Shown: piece after piece, positions 10,455-22,219 of the stretch | Numbering within the stretch: the stretch's first letter is position 1 | How the letters are laid out: every line of letters starts with the position of its first letter | Source: Xiphydria camelus | Taxonomy: Eukaryota > Arthropoda > Insecta > Hymenoptera > Xiphydriidae | Length of the DNA: 64,000 nt | Direction: 5' to 3' | Assembly: GCA_963678675.1 (NCBI GenBank) | Contig: OY783193.1 | Location: 20,754,977-20,818,976, forward strand | The notes under the pieces: model-generated | Told to the model about the DNA's origin: nothing | The model's input: the letters and a program-made list of their open reading frames with translations, nothing else | Databases searched by the model: none | Made by a program: the position numbers and the translations under genes

Positions 10455-11070
10455 CCCTTACGCAACTCCGCTTGACGCCCGAAGCGCGTCGATACCGAGG
10501 CACTGGTTTTAGGGCTCCCCCGACCGCAGCGGTGCACTATTCCAGTTTTCGTCTCATAACTTCTTTATTTTTCAAGTTATCTCGTTACATTTTTTTTTAG
10601 TCATGAAGCTAATGATGCTAGGTACATGCCTATTCCTTTTGAAGTGCCTTTTTTTCCATTTTAAATATTTTTAGACCGGTTCAAAAACCTGTTTAGTTTC
10701 TTTTTAGTTGTTTTTTCGAAAAAAAAAGTTTTTCCTAATTTTTGTCGCTATAAAGTTTTTAGAAAATACGTTTTCTATACGTCATTTTATTAGAAATTTC
10801 ATAAGCTTTCCATCGGTGTACGCATTATTGCTATCGGAGGTTCAGGTCAGGATTTATAGGTCATAAATAAAACTTCGGTCATGACGTCATAGTTTCCCTT
10901 TATTTCAGAACACAGTCCACTATTGTTCTGGAGTATTCTTTGGTCTCGAATATTTTTGGTACAAAAGAGACTTTGTAAGGCACATTCGAAGGAACAAAAG
11001 TACGGATAAAATAACTATGGCACATCGTGAAATCTAAGAAAAAATTAATAAAAACGCATCTTACATGGCA

Positions 11071-13003
11071 CTAGTTCAGTCGAAATTTGTTGCATTTGTG
11101 GTATCTTGAAAAACATTTTTCAACATGCAATGCCGGGTTTGTTGGACAGTCCACACAATAAGAATTACTTTGCTTCCGACCACCCGGTTTACTTCGGTCG
11201 CTGCAAACAACGCAGTCTTTTGATTTTCCTTTCCCGATTTCGTGGAAAAGTCCACTCATGCGCTCGATGTCCCCTTCGGCTGAGCGTGGACGCTTACGCT
11301 TTGGTTGGACGCGCCAGTCTCCGACTAATTGTTTTATCAGGTTTCGCTGGAATTCAATATGGTCGATCTAGGAATACACAAACATTTATGCATTAGGTTA
11401 TATTTTTTATTTATTAGTATTTTTTGTGGAATATTTGCTTATATCTACCTTATTTAGGCCTCCCTGTGAACGCAGCAAGTTGAGCAGAATGAAGGAGTTG
11501 ATTATAGCGATCTCAAGAATCCAAAAAAACAGCTTTCGCCACCATTTCCTGGACTTCCGGGCAAAATTGTACGATGCGCATAAGTGGTCAGCACGATCCA
11601 CACCTCCCATCTTTGCCGTATAGTCCAAAACGACAGTCGGTTTCGCGATTTCCTCTTCATCGCCTCCTACTTTTCGGCGCGTAATGATTTGCGTTTGATC
11701 GCCGTGATAGGTGGTCAAAACAAGGACAGGACGTTTGTCTTTCCACCCTACCACGACGACATCCTTTTTCCGCAACGCGACGACATGCCCCTTTTTCTTT
11801 TTGGCTAGCTGTTTGCCTTTTACCTGTAAAAATAATGAAATATTTTATGTACGGGAAATATTATAATTAGTTTAGCAAAATTCGTCAGTAATACACTTAC
11901 CTCCGCTGGAAGACCTTTGCGGTTAGGCATGACTGTTCCAGTCATATGCGTATTTTTCTTCAATATCTCCTCAGCTAAATCGACCCCCGTATAGAATCGG
12001 TCTATAAAGACGTGCCGCCCCTCCGCGGGACAATCGACATGCACTTTCTCGAGCAAATGAAGAACGATCCGCGATGTGAAGGGCAGGTCAGAGCGGATAA
12101 GGCTTGCCGTCGTAGGGTTGCCAAAGTACGGTACGAACCCAGAAATATATCCCGTGGCTGAATCCGCGACGACGTATGCCAGGATACCCCATTTAGTTGG
12201 CTTCTGCGGATTGTAGCATTTGAATATCACTCGTTCTTTGAAGCCTATCGTAGATTCGTCGATGGCGATATCTTGTCCAGGAGAAAATACCTCTCGGCAT
12301 TTTCGGTCGATGTGATCTACTACGTTGCTAACCTTCTGACCCCTAGTTTGGCGTGTATCTCCTCCTTCACGATTTGGGGGGGGGGGGGGGGGGGGCGGGT
12401 GGCGTTAAATGAAGCCCTCGAAATAGTTGAAAAAACGGCGACGGGTGAAAATGGACGTAAAGAATTCTTGTCGAGTCAAAATATCTTGAGAAAAGTAGTC
12501 CTCTATGCGTGGCTTTTCATTCAGAGCCATATTCAACACAAATCCGAGAAAAACACGCATTTCAACTAAACTAACCTCTTCCCATTCATAACACTGGGAT
12601 TTTCGGGTAATTGGCGAAGCAGCTTCAATTTTTTCCTGAGTAAAACGATTTGTTTCTTCAACAATCTTACTAAGAAGGGCATCGTTGAAAAACAGATCAA
12701 AAAAATCTCTCTCAGTCTTGCAGTTCGCTGCTGCGTTACTCAAACCTGCGCGTTCCGGCTTGAACGGAATTTTGGGAGAGGTTCCTCATTTTTCCCAGTA
12801 ATAATTCTCCACACTTCCCGATCCCATCCAGCACCAGCACGTACATTATTCTCTTCTTCATCTTCCTCCTCTTCATCAAGATAGTCATCTTCATCTGATG
12901 CATCTAGTTCACTTTCAGATTCTTCATCAGGAACAAAATCATCGTCACTCACATCAAGCAGAGCTTCTATTTCTGCCTGTGACAACCTGGCTCTACTTGC
13001 CAT
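11071..13003 (-). pseudogene. piggyBac transposase (DDE, C-terminal Cys-rich finger), frameshifted
   Basis: Start ATG at 13003; an acidic N terminus (many Asp/Glu, 12840-12960), then the dimerisation region, DDE core and Cys-rich tail. Catalytic Asp blocks visible: QDIAIDESTIG, HVFIDRFYTG and KMGGVDRADH. Two short introns: 11824-11900 (GTAAGT...ACAG) and 11368-11448; both keep frame. The last exon reads KRKRPRSAEGDIERMSG, then CVVC...CVDCPTNPALHVEKCF, the finger that binds piggyBac ends. Broken by a one-base frameshift near 12772 and by a homopolymer tract at ~12376-12397 that destroys the frame between the N-terminal and DDE parts. The tract may hide an assembly error. Confidence 0.85.
12376..12397. 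repeat. G homopolymer inside the piggyBac gene
   Basis: About 20 consecutive G on plus (C in the coding sense) followed by CGGGTGG. It sits between the EGF-type and GQKVSNVVD parts of the transposase frame. Length of such runs is unreliable in assemblies. Confidence 0.8.
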
Positions 13004-15125
13004 GAATAAACAGTCTATCACTTTATAAAAACCCACGCACTCAAAAACACTTATAAATCCGCAAAAACAGCGAAAAAAAACAAAAGAAAACAGCCGGCAC
13101 ACGCTTGAGTAAACCTGTCACAACACGTATTGTTGACACTCGTCACGCCACCCTTCCCCTTCCTTCCTCCGCTCATCGCTGTAAGCCACGGTTCCCCAGC
13201 ATCTCAAACTATACACCATCAAGAAGTACGTCTTTTCCCGTTAGATGGAGCCCTTAACCGTGTCGATACTCCAACAAATGGCATACACACAAGCGCGAAA
13301 AGAATAGCGCTACGCTGGGCGACTCGGAGCCGCCTCGCATCCTTAACGTCGGGTCGCGATGGGCCACTCACAGCCGCCTCGCATCGCGAAAGGGTTAAAT
13401 TGGCTCTACGAAGAAGCATTGTAAAAGACTTGTATAGAGCCAATTGAAACTAATACCACCGGAATGAAATTCAGAGAAACTGGTATCGAAGTTTTACTTC
13501 TTCCGCGTGTGGCGGCCACACGTTTTGTTTTTTTTCTTCTTATGTTCATCCAAGGAACCCATCCTTGAAGTTTGTCGCAATACTAAAGAATCATCCAGTA
13601 TATTTACTTACTTGGTCCAACAAAATATTTTTTTCGCCATAATGAAGTATACACTTATTAATCTGAAATAAACTGTTTTCTCAGTATACGAAGTAACTTT
13701 GACCGAACGAACGAAGTATTCACTAAACTGACAAATTTCTAGAAAATCATAAACGGAATCAAGGAATTTTACATCCAAATTTGACAGTGATAAAACATTA
13801 ATCGCTGTTTCTCAGAATTTCAAATACATTACAAATTCTATTATAGTGCACATTATAGTGCAAGCAGTTCGGGTGGTACATTTCGGCAAACGAGGACTGC
13901 TTATGTATTCGCAGTCCTGCACCTTTCCCGGAAGGCTAATTACCGAACGAATTGTAATGAACCACTTCTCGCAGATACCGCTATATTTCGAATGTATTCG
14001 AAATGCATTCAGCTTTGTAAAGGAGAGAAATGACGATTTCAATAGATAACCGAATATTTCGGGAAAGGTTCATTCCGATTCGTCCAGTAATTAACCCTTT
14101 CAGGAAAGGTGCGGGACTACGAACTCATTAGCAGCCTGGATTCGCCGAAATGTACTGCTTCGCTGATGGCGAGATGAACCCTAGTTTGACGAAGTATTTA
14201 TGATCGCGATGCTATTGGGTTGGAAAATAAGTTCGTAGCGTTTTCTTTTATTTTCTTTCATTTTACAACGATTTGTTTGCTGTTCCGCAAAGTGTTTATA
14301 TTCATTCGAAAGAGCTCTTTCTGCTCTACAAAACTGTTCTAATTGTTTATTCGAACAACAATTTTTTATTATTTTTCAGGCTTAGAAATGGAATATCCAG
14401 GAGGAAGAAATTCGAATTTTCGACATCTTTTTTATCAAAGACTCGCCTATAACACCTTCTCCGTATACGGCAGTTTTTTGACCTCGATGAAAAGCGAAGA
14501 AAAGCAGATGTCGAAACTGCTGGTTTTTGCCTCCTGGATATTCCATTTCTAAGCCAGAAAAGTAATAAAAAATTTAATTATTCAAAATAACAATTATAAC
14601 AGTTTTATAGAGCAGAAAGATCTCTCGAGTACATATAAACTGTAACGACGCTACTCGGCGCTACCCGAGTAGTCGCACACTTCGGCACGCTCTCTGACTG
14701 GCCCCGCTCGGACAAGGTATTGAGATAATGAAATGTTGGGCGCCAGGTGTTCCGAAACACCAATGAAAGTCGAAATCGATAACAGTCAGATGACACGAAC
14801 CGGAAACGGAACTCCGCTAGCTCAGCCCCGTATCGGTAAAGGAGAGGGGCGGGGTCGTAAGACAAAGAAACGAATTTGAGGCGATTCATAACAAGAAAAT
14901 AATACTTAGCTTTATTGGAAATCTTCTTATACACTACTGGCTATTCTAAGAGTCTAACGGCTACGGCAAGGTCGGGTTTCAATAACAGTTCTTATCGCGA
15001 AACTATCGGAGTCGTCAACACGACTCGGCCGACAAGAGTCCTGAAGGGCGAACGGTCGGTATTGAAAATACACGCGTAACTAACAAGCAGGATAACCAAC
15101 AATAATTCGCGAGGGAGAGAGGAAC

Positions 15126-15405
15126 GTTAGCCGGAGAAATTCGTGAGAGGGATAGGAATGGTAGCTGCGAAAAATTCGCGAGGGAATAGGAACGTTAACC
15201 GGAGAAATTCGCGGGAGAGATAGGAACGATAGCCGCGACAAATTCGCGAGGGAATAGGAACGTTAGCCGGAGAAATTCGCGGGAGAGATAGGAACGATAG
15301 CCGCGAAAAATTTGCGAGGGAATAGGAACGTTTTAGCCGGAGAAATTCGCGAGAGAGATAGGAACGATAGCCGCGACAAATTCGCGAGGGAATAGGAACG
15401 ATAGG
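15126..15405. repeat. 68-bp minisatellite, four units
   Basis: Units start at 15126, 15194, 15262 and ~15330 with GTTAGCCGGAGAAATTCGCG; each is two ~34-bp half-units (…GGGAATAGGAACG…GATAGGAACGATAGCC). The minus-strand reading frames through it (repeats of PSRICRGYRSYLSREFLRL) are a by-product of the repeat. Confidence 0.8.
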
Positions 15406-15994
15406 CGAAGGTTCGAGTTTCAACTGACAACGGAAGGTCGCACGGGACGCGAGGTTTGACCGGGCGCTCGCGAAACAAAGGGATTCACTATCATTAACGG
15501 TAATCGATAATCAACCGCCCTGAGCGGAGAACAGAGAGTCGAGCGCACGAGCTATTTTATGCGATATTGCCGCACTAAGGGCACTCTTCTCTATTAATCG
15601 ATAACGCGCTCGATAGCACACGGAACGAAACGAAAACGGTATTACCGCACTACTGACGCACACTATCCTGCCGACGATAACGCGGGCTAAACTCGTTTCA
15701 GGAAATTCGGTCGTCTCGTGCTACCGAATTTCCCGAGCATCCCCAGATACTACAACCGCGAACTAAATCGCTGAACGATAAATGATCGCTATTAACGCGC
15801 GACACAAGATACTACGAAAAGAAAACTCTAAGAACGCCGCGGGTCCGTCACCCGCACTCACGGAACGAAACGATAGGCCCATCGAGGGTAAGGGAAATCT
15901 AAATCTCTATTACAGTCTCGGCCATGTGTCGCGAACAAAGGAGCCGGCTTACCGGCACGGAGGATCTGCTGCTGCTTTGGCGATGAGGCACGAG
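15406..15994. other. Interior of the 3.9-kb insertion, no gene
   Basis: GC-balanced, rich in CGATAA/TTATCG words; no frame longer than ~70 codons with any recognisable motif. Confidence 0.35.
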
Positions 15995-17784
15995 TAGTCC
16001 AGTCATTTTAGACTTTCTTCTCTAGATTAATCCCCTGTCGATGAATTATGGACCAATCGAAAGGAAAAAACTTCGCGAACAATATTCCGATGTGGTAACA
16101 TGACGTAGGTGACCGCGGGGTTGTTTATTTAACAAAAACGTTGCGAAATTTCGCTCTTACCGACGTGGGCGTAGTCCCGTTCAATTTATATACATTCAAA
16201 TATATATATTCGAATATATCATATATTAAAAAAAGTACCTTCCCGTAGAGCGCGAAATTCTCTACAAAATTGATGTAGGAAGTAACTCTCTAGGACGTGT
16301 CCTTTATTTTATATAAATTGGTAAAGTTTCTTGAACAACACTCACGAGCAGAACCGCTGACTAGCCACGCCACGCCTCAACACCGGATGGCGCTGCACGC
16401 CCAATCTCAGAATTCAAACGGTAAACCCTCCGTTATTCGCCGAGCGCCATGGGAAACAGATCAGGCTATTTACCGGCTACTTTCACATACCTTTGCACTG
16501 AACGGGAGACGAAAGCAAGTGCGACTGTATCTCGAGCGTTTGTCGGAGGTCTACTCGCACAGGGCCGTACTACGCCGCGCGCACGCACGCACGTTCCTGT
16601 CTCATTGATTTCAATGGAGAAATAAAAACCGAATATCTCTATTTCTAAACGTCAGAATGACTTCATTCATAAGGAAAAGTTATCAGTTTCTTTATAATCT
16701 AAAATCTGACAATATTTTTTTCCTCACTCATGCCCATTTCGAGGCCTTTTCCAGCCTATTTTCAGACCGTAAGATGACGTTTTTACCGCGTGACACCGAG
16801 CAGGAGTCCGCAAGCTGTTAAAAGTACTTTACTCAGACTGGCGTGACAAAACAAAACATACACGACTCATTTCACGTTGCGTTCATTAATTTGAAAAAAG
16901 GACCCACTTCGGACTAAGCAGTCACGCCAGTCTGAGTAAAGTACTTTTAACAGCTTGCGGACTCCTGCTCGGTGTCACGCGGTAAAAACGTCATCTTACG
17001 GTCTGAAAATAGGCTGGAAAAGGCCTCGAAATGGGCATGAGTGAGGAAAAAAATATTGTCAGATTTTAGATTATAAAGAAACTGATAACTTTTCCTTATG
17101 AATGAAGTCATTCTGACGTTTAGAAATAGAGATATTCGGTTTTTATTTCTCCATTGAAATCAATGAGACAGGAACGTGCGTGCGTGCGCGCGGCGTAGTA
17201 CGGCCCTGTGCGAGTAGACCTCCGACAAACGCTCGAGATACAGTCGCACTTACTTTCGTCTCCCGTTCAGTACAAAGGTATGTGAAAGTAGCCGGTAAAT
17301 AGCCTGATCTGTTTCCTATGGCGCTCGGCGAGTAACGGAGGGTTTACCATTTGAATTCTGAGATTGGGCGTGCAGCGCCATCCGGTATTGAGGCGTGGCG
17401 TGGCTAGTCAGCGGTTCTGCTCGTGAGTGTTGTTCAAGAAACTTTACCAATTTATATAAAATAAAGGACACGTCCTAGAGAGTTACTTCCTACATTAATT
17501 TTGTAGAGAATTTCGCGCTCTACAGGAACGTAATTTTTTTAATATATGATATATTCGAATATATATATTTGAATGTATATAAATTGAACGGGACTACGCC
17601 CACGTCGGTAAGAGCGAAATTTCGCAACGTTTTTGTTAAATAAACAACCCCGCGGTCACCTACGTCATGTTACCACATCGGAATATTGTTTGCGAAGTTT
17701 TTTCCTTTCGATTGGTCTATAATTCATCGACAGGGGATTAATCTAGTGAAGCACATACAAATTGGGTCTAGAATGACTGGACTA
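15995..17784. mobile_element. 1.8-kb foldback element with TAGTCCAGTCATT ends
   Basis: Arms 15995-16847 and 16921-17784 are inverted copies over about 850 bp, separated by a 73-bp spacer; the termini read TAGTCCAGTCATT and AATGACTGGACTA. Only scattered substitutions separate the arms. No coding frame is convincing (an open frame near 16297-16608 is mirrored on the other arm with stops). It lies within the 3.9-kb AAAC-flanked insertion. No clear target duplication seen. Confidence 0.78.
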
Positions 17785-18526
17785 GAGGGGTCGCTTCGCT
17801 GGTCCGCACGAGATAGGAAGAGTCCAGTGATCGCTGCGGCTCGCTAGGCGGCGAGGGCCTGTCCCCACTCCTAGTAGACCCTTTCCGCGATTTTAATTGG
17901 TGATCGATGTCCCCCATCGATTTGCATACGCGACGCTCTGGTTTCCGCTGCGCGCCCGCTCCGTCGATCGTCAATCGAAGGAAACTAGTTCCTTCCAGGT
18001 TGGCGCGGATGCGCGCGCAGCTCGCTAGATTCAATCGTGGCTCCGGAACTGTCCCCTCACGGATGACGGCTTAGGAATCCCTCCGGAAGATTCCCCTGCG
18101 GGATCACGCGGAGGATCCCGATACGAGGCTAGCTTCTGGAGATTCCTCCGGAACATTCCCCTGTGGGATCACGCGGAGAATCTCGAGGTGAAGCCTAGCC
18201 TCCAAGCGGTCCATCCGTGCCGAAGAAGCGGGGTGCCTGTCTAAACAGGATACGTTCCTCGCCGGGTACGCTGCTCGGTTGCAAGTCCCAGTCCTGCGCC
18301 TGGCTGGGAAGTCGTGTGCATTTCGCCGCACGGCATCTGGCGCTCATTGCAGCCCCTTGGTCCTCCAGCTCCAGCGTCTTTTAGGTCGAATTACTGATCT
18401 CGCTACGGTATTCCGCTATGTCGTCCCTACTATTACCAAAGTTTCTAACGCGCTAAAATATTCTTATTCTAAATGCTATCCTGGGGATGGCGGGATCAGC
18501 GAAGCGACGTTAGGGAATCGGCCAAA
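17785..18526. other. Interior of the 3.9-kb insertion, right part
   Basis: GC-rich; contains a local ~60-bp imperfect duplication (GGAAGATTCCCCTGCGGGATCACGCGGA at 18083 and its relative at 18148). No gene recognised. Confidence 0.35.
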
Positions 18527-18657
18527 TTGTAACGTGCACGAAGTGCAACGTTACAAAACATATTGCCAAACAACAAAATAAATCGTTGTAAAATAAAAGA
18601 AAACGTAATTGCGCGACGGAACAGTCTCGGCGACGCCGCGCGCGAGTATAATATGTA

Positions 18658-19474
18658 TACCGCATGTCCTATGGCCAACCGCGCAGGTGAGCTGCGACCT
18701 GAATTCTTGACTTCGGCAGTATTTATGGTACAGTTGAAGTGGGCTTCAGACGAGTGCGCTGCATAAGAACGAAAAGTGTCGACTGCTCTTCTAATAGCTG
18801 TCAATTCGGGAGATCGAAGCGTTTCGTGTAACCTCAAAATCGTAAAGTTTTGAATTAGTAGTGAATAATTTGTAGAAGTGATGAGAAATAATCATAAATA
18901 ATCTTCCGAATTGTGACAGCCATCGGGAAATCAGACGACGCTTTTCGCTCTTACGCTGCGTTCTTACGAAAAGTGTGAAACGTCTGATCTCCCGATGGCT
19001 ATCAATTCGGGAGATCGAAGTCTAAGCTCGAAATCGTGAATCTTTGGATAAATGGTAAGTAATGTTCAGAAGTGAGAGTTAACAATCATTCGGGTTTTTT
19101 CGATGTCCAACCGAATTACACGCCTCATGCCTCTTTGTTTCAGAAATTATTTCCGCGCTAGCACCGCGCGTGTCTAGGAAGTAGTTTTACGAAGTGGCGT
19201 GAGCAATACGTAAGGTGTCAATTCGGAAGATTATTTATGATTATTTCTCATCACTTCTACAAATTATTCACTACTAATTCAAAATTTTACGATTTTGAGG
19301 TTACAGGAAACGCTTCGATCTCCCGAATTGACAGCTATTAGAAGAGCAGTCGCCACTTTTCGTTCTTATGCAGCGCACTCGTCTGAAGCCCACTCTAACT
19401 GTACCATAAATACTGCCGAAGTCAAGAATTCAGGTCGCAGCTCAACTGCGCGGTTGGCCATAGGACATGCGGTA
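18658..19474. mobile_element. TACCG-ended foldback element, copy 1
   Basis: TACCGCATGTCCTATGGCC at 18658 pairs with GGCCATAGGACATGCGGTA ending 19474; a TA duplication lies on each side. Subterminal motifs shared with the copies at 42.5 and 47 kb: GACTTCGGCAGTATTTATG, GATCTCCCGAATTGACAGCT and AACCTCAAAAT. Arms ~300 bp are inverted; the middle (18900-19200) is a second, smaller inverted pair. Non-coding. Confidence 0.7.
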
Positions 19475-20325
19475 TAGCATCACCGACGAAAGTCGCGTCG
19501 CGTGGTGTGTGTACACTCGTCGAGTATCGGATACCTGTGTAGCGTTGTGTTCGAAGGGCCTTAAGGTGCGTTTCCTATGAAGCGTCAGACGCACGCGGCT
19601 GCCGCAATGCGTTTGACGCTAGCGGCAGACGCGTCTAGGTACGTTTCCTATGAAGCGTCAAACGCACGCGGCTGTCGCGTGCTGAAACGAGTGGAAGGTG
19701 CATGAAGTGGTACGTGGTTTGAGCAATGACCATGAGTAAACACGAAATTTTATTGTACCTTCTGTCAGAAGAAAATAAAGATGAAGAAATATTATTACAA
19801 CAAAATATTCACGATACAAATGCAGAAACGCATCCTTTATTTAAGTCGAGACGTGAGGAGGGCTGTTTTGTAAAGAAGATTTGATAAATCATACAAACAA
19901 GGAAATTTGGACACACATTCTACTAATTTTTCATCTTCTGTAACAGAAAATAGAACTTTTGCCTCGTTTGCTTGAGCCATCGTGACCAACCGACGTAGAA
20001 TTTTCAACTGCGGCTGCGTCTATACTGCTCTCCGAGAGGTACAAACGTGCGGCGCTACCTGCTTGTGATTGACGCATGCCGGCTGACGCATTTAAGGAAA
20101 CGATCCTATTTGAATCTCATTGGAGAAGTGTGCAGCGGCGGCCGCATTGCGGCAGCCGCGTGCGTCTGACGCTTCATAGGAAACGCACCTTAAGTGGAAC
20201 GGGGCAGGGTCGAGATCGGTGTAATGAGTGAGGCACGTACGGTAGCGCTGGAGTGTGTGGTTTCGTTACGGTTTTTTCGTTGCATAGAGCGCGCTTTTAG
20301 TACCCTCAGCAAAGAAGTTTCACTT
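19475..20325 (+). repeat. GAAGTTTCACTTC-ended repeat, interrupted copy
   Basis: 19475-19562 and 20196-20325 together match the reverse complement of 4205-4440; the intervening 630 bp is a Harbinger derivative. The join in the uninterrupted copy reads GGGCCTAAGTGG. Confidence 0.6.
19566..20195 (+). mobile_element. Non-autonomous PIF/Harbinger derivative
   Basis: Inverted ends GGTGCGTTTCCTATGAAGCG and CGCTTCATAGGAAACGCACC, bordered by TTAA/TAA on both sides, versus TAA at the matching empty site near 4345. A second degenerate copy of the left end begins at ~19637. The interior has a short frame from ~19729 (MSKHEILLYLLSEENKDEE ... ETHPLFKSRREEGCF) like the start of Harbinger transposases, ending at a stop after about 55 codons. 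No DDE domain. Confidence 0.65.
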
Positions 20326-21390
20326 CGAAAATTGTTATTCGAATAAACAATTAGAACAGTTTTGTAGAGCAGAAAGAGCTCTTTCGAATGAATATAAACA
20401 CTTTGCGGAACAGCAAACAAATCGTTGTAAAATGAAAGAAAATAAAAGAAAACGCTACGAACTCATTTTCCAACCCAATAGCATCGCGAGCATAAATACT
20501 TCGTCAAACTAGGGATCATCTCGCCATCAGCGAAGCAGTACATTTCGACGAATCCTGGCTGCTAATGAGTTCGCAGTCCCGCACCTTTCCTGAAAGGGTT
20601 AATTACTGGACGAATCGGAATGAACCTTTCCCGAAATATTCGGTTATCTATTGAAATCGTCATTTCTCTCCTTTACAAAGCTGAATGCACTTCGAATGCA
20701 TTCGAAATATAGCGGTATCTGCGAGAAGTGGTTCATTACAATTCATTCGGTAATTAGCCTTCCAGAAAAGGTGCAGGACTGCGAATACATAAGCAGTCCT
20801 CGTTTGCCGAAATGTACCACCCGAACTGCGTGTACTATAATGTGCACTATAATAGAATTTGTAATGTATGTGAAATTCTGAGAAACAGCGATTAATATTT
20901 TATCACTGTTAAATTTGGAAGTAAAATTCCTTGATTCCGTTTATGATTTTTTAGAAATTTGTCAGTTTAGTGAATACTTCGTTCGTTCGATTAAAGTTAC
21001 TTCGTATACTGAGAAAAGAGTTTATTTGCAATTAATAAGTGTATACTTGATTATGGCGGAAAAAATATTTTGTTGGACCAAGTAAGTAAATATACTGGGT
21101 GATTCTTTAATATAGCGACAAACTTCAAGGATGGGTTCCTTGGATGAAAATAAGAAAAAAAAAAAACAAAACGTGTGACCGCCACACGCGGAAGAAGTGA
21201 AACTTCGATACCTACCAGTTTCTCTGAATTTGATTCCGCTGGTATTAGTTGCAATTGGCTCTATACAAGTCTTTTACAATGCTTCTTCGTAGAGCCAATT
21301 GAAACTAAACCATCGGAATCAAATTCAGAGAAACTGGTATCGAAGTTTCACTTCTTCCGCGTGTGGCGGCCACAGGTTTTGTTTTAAATC
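20326..21390. mobile_element. Second copy of the palindrome-2 family
   Basis: Matches 9540-10454 in sequence and order, then the intact central hairpin (AATTGGCTCTATACAAGTCT ... TAGAGCCAATT, 21254-21300) and about 85 bp of the opposite arm. It serves as an unfilled reference for the piggyBac insertion. The outer part of the second arm is missing. Confidence 0.7.
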
Positions 21391-22216
21391 AAACTTTTCG
21401 TCTGCCCAATATAAATAATGATTGGTATTTCTTTAATAAAATTAACACTCAGAATAATCTCTAAGAAAACACGATCTTGTAATTTCTTGCAATTTATACA
21501 TAAATTACATTTAAAATTTATTGCAATTAATCAACACATCTGGATTATGTTAAAATAACACACAAAAGTATATCACATTACTGCAAAAATTTTAATAGGC
21601 GCACTTTTTAATAAGAATATACAAAATTTCTAATTGTGTAGCTCTAATTGATTCAAATTTCTATCTACCGACAAATAATTTTTAGCAATAAAATATTTTA
21701 CTCGCTGTTCAAAAAGAAACTGTCTCAATTTATTCTATAATAAAAAGTGCACACGTGCGCGGGCATGTAGAGCGCCACAGTATACATACATGTACCTACT
21801 CGTACTCCTCGTATCGTGCGCCGGAACCATTTCCTGCCTGTCTTAACAGCCCAATAGAGTGCTGCGTGCAAGGGAGTCCCGCTGGTTGATCCCTTTCAGT
21901 ATCCGAAGTGCGGATATTGAAAGACGCGAATATACCAATGGTGTCATGAACACCGAACGCCATTCAATGGAATCGCAAGTAACCCTCTCGAAACGCTTAT
22001 CCTGTACGCGATGGTATGGCGGTGGGTGACATTATTTAACGAGCACTATACCGCAAGACTTATTATACCAGCTCGTTCGCGGTATCGAGACCACCTGTAG
22101 CACGACAGTCATGCTTCGGAAGTGCGAGAAGTCTCGTATAAAACGCGACAACGAAGAAGTGAGGATGGTAACGAGCGCCTTTCGGGTAGATCGACTCGTT
22201 GCGACGCAGAGCGTGC
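21391..22216. other. No gene recognised
   Basis: AT-rich to ~21740, then GC-balanced. No TIR pair, tandem repeat or protein-like frame seen. Possibly unique host DNA. Confidence 0.35.
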
Positions 22217-22219
22217 TTA

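Larger units (their letters stand above)
10455..13394 (-). mobile_element. piggyBac-family transposon with TTAA target duplication
   Basis: TTAA at 10451-10454 and 13395-13398 flank termini CCCTTACGC and (reversed) CCCTTTCGC, as expected of piggyBac. It lies in the central hairpin of palindrome 2; the related unfilled hairpins read TAGTTTCAATTGG where this one has TAGT-TTAA-ATTGG, so the target needed one C-to-A difference to become TTAA. Length 2940 bp, with one transposase gene on minus. Subterminal GATGCGAGGCGGCT repeats occur near 13330-13385. Confidence 0.85.
14641..18555. mobile_element. 3.9-kb insertion with TGTAAC...GTTACA ends and 4-bp AAAC duplication
   Basis: AAAC at 14637-14640 and 18556-18559 flank TGTAAC and GTTACA. 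The uninterrupted site is present in reverse at ~9255-9275 (…GCAATATGTTTATATG…), so the insertion is documented. Ends and duplication size fit an LTR-type element, and a minus-strand TGGCGCCCAACA at ~14734-14745 resembles a tRNA primer-binding site, but no gag, protease or polymerase frame exists. It carries a 68-bp minisatellite and a foldback element. Best guess: a large non-autonomous LTR derivative or solo LTR; a novel TIR element cannot be excluded. Confidence 0.6.
9110..18660. mobile_element. Palindrome 2: long inverted repeat interrupted by two later insertions
   Basis: Arms ~9170-10454 and 13399-14640, the second continuing at 18556-18655, are inverted copies (for example GGAATATCCAGG at 9370 and CCTGGATATTCC at 14535). 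The centre is a small hairpin, AATTGGCTCTA...TAGAGCCAATT, seen uninterrupted in relatives at 20326-21390 and 38857-39018. piggyBac sits in the hairpin; a 3.9-kb element splits the right arm. No gene of its own is recognised in the arms. Confidence 0.75.

Noticed and set aside
14734..14745. A complete minus-strand LTR retrotransposon starting at this primer-binding-like site
   Set aside because: Only ~100 bp follow before the exact insertion border, and no coding region exists; kept as an observation only.
15127..15478. 98- and 71-codon minus-strand frames
   Set aside because: By-product of the 68-bp minisatellite.
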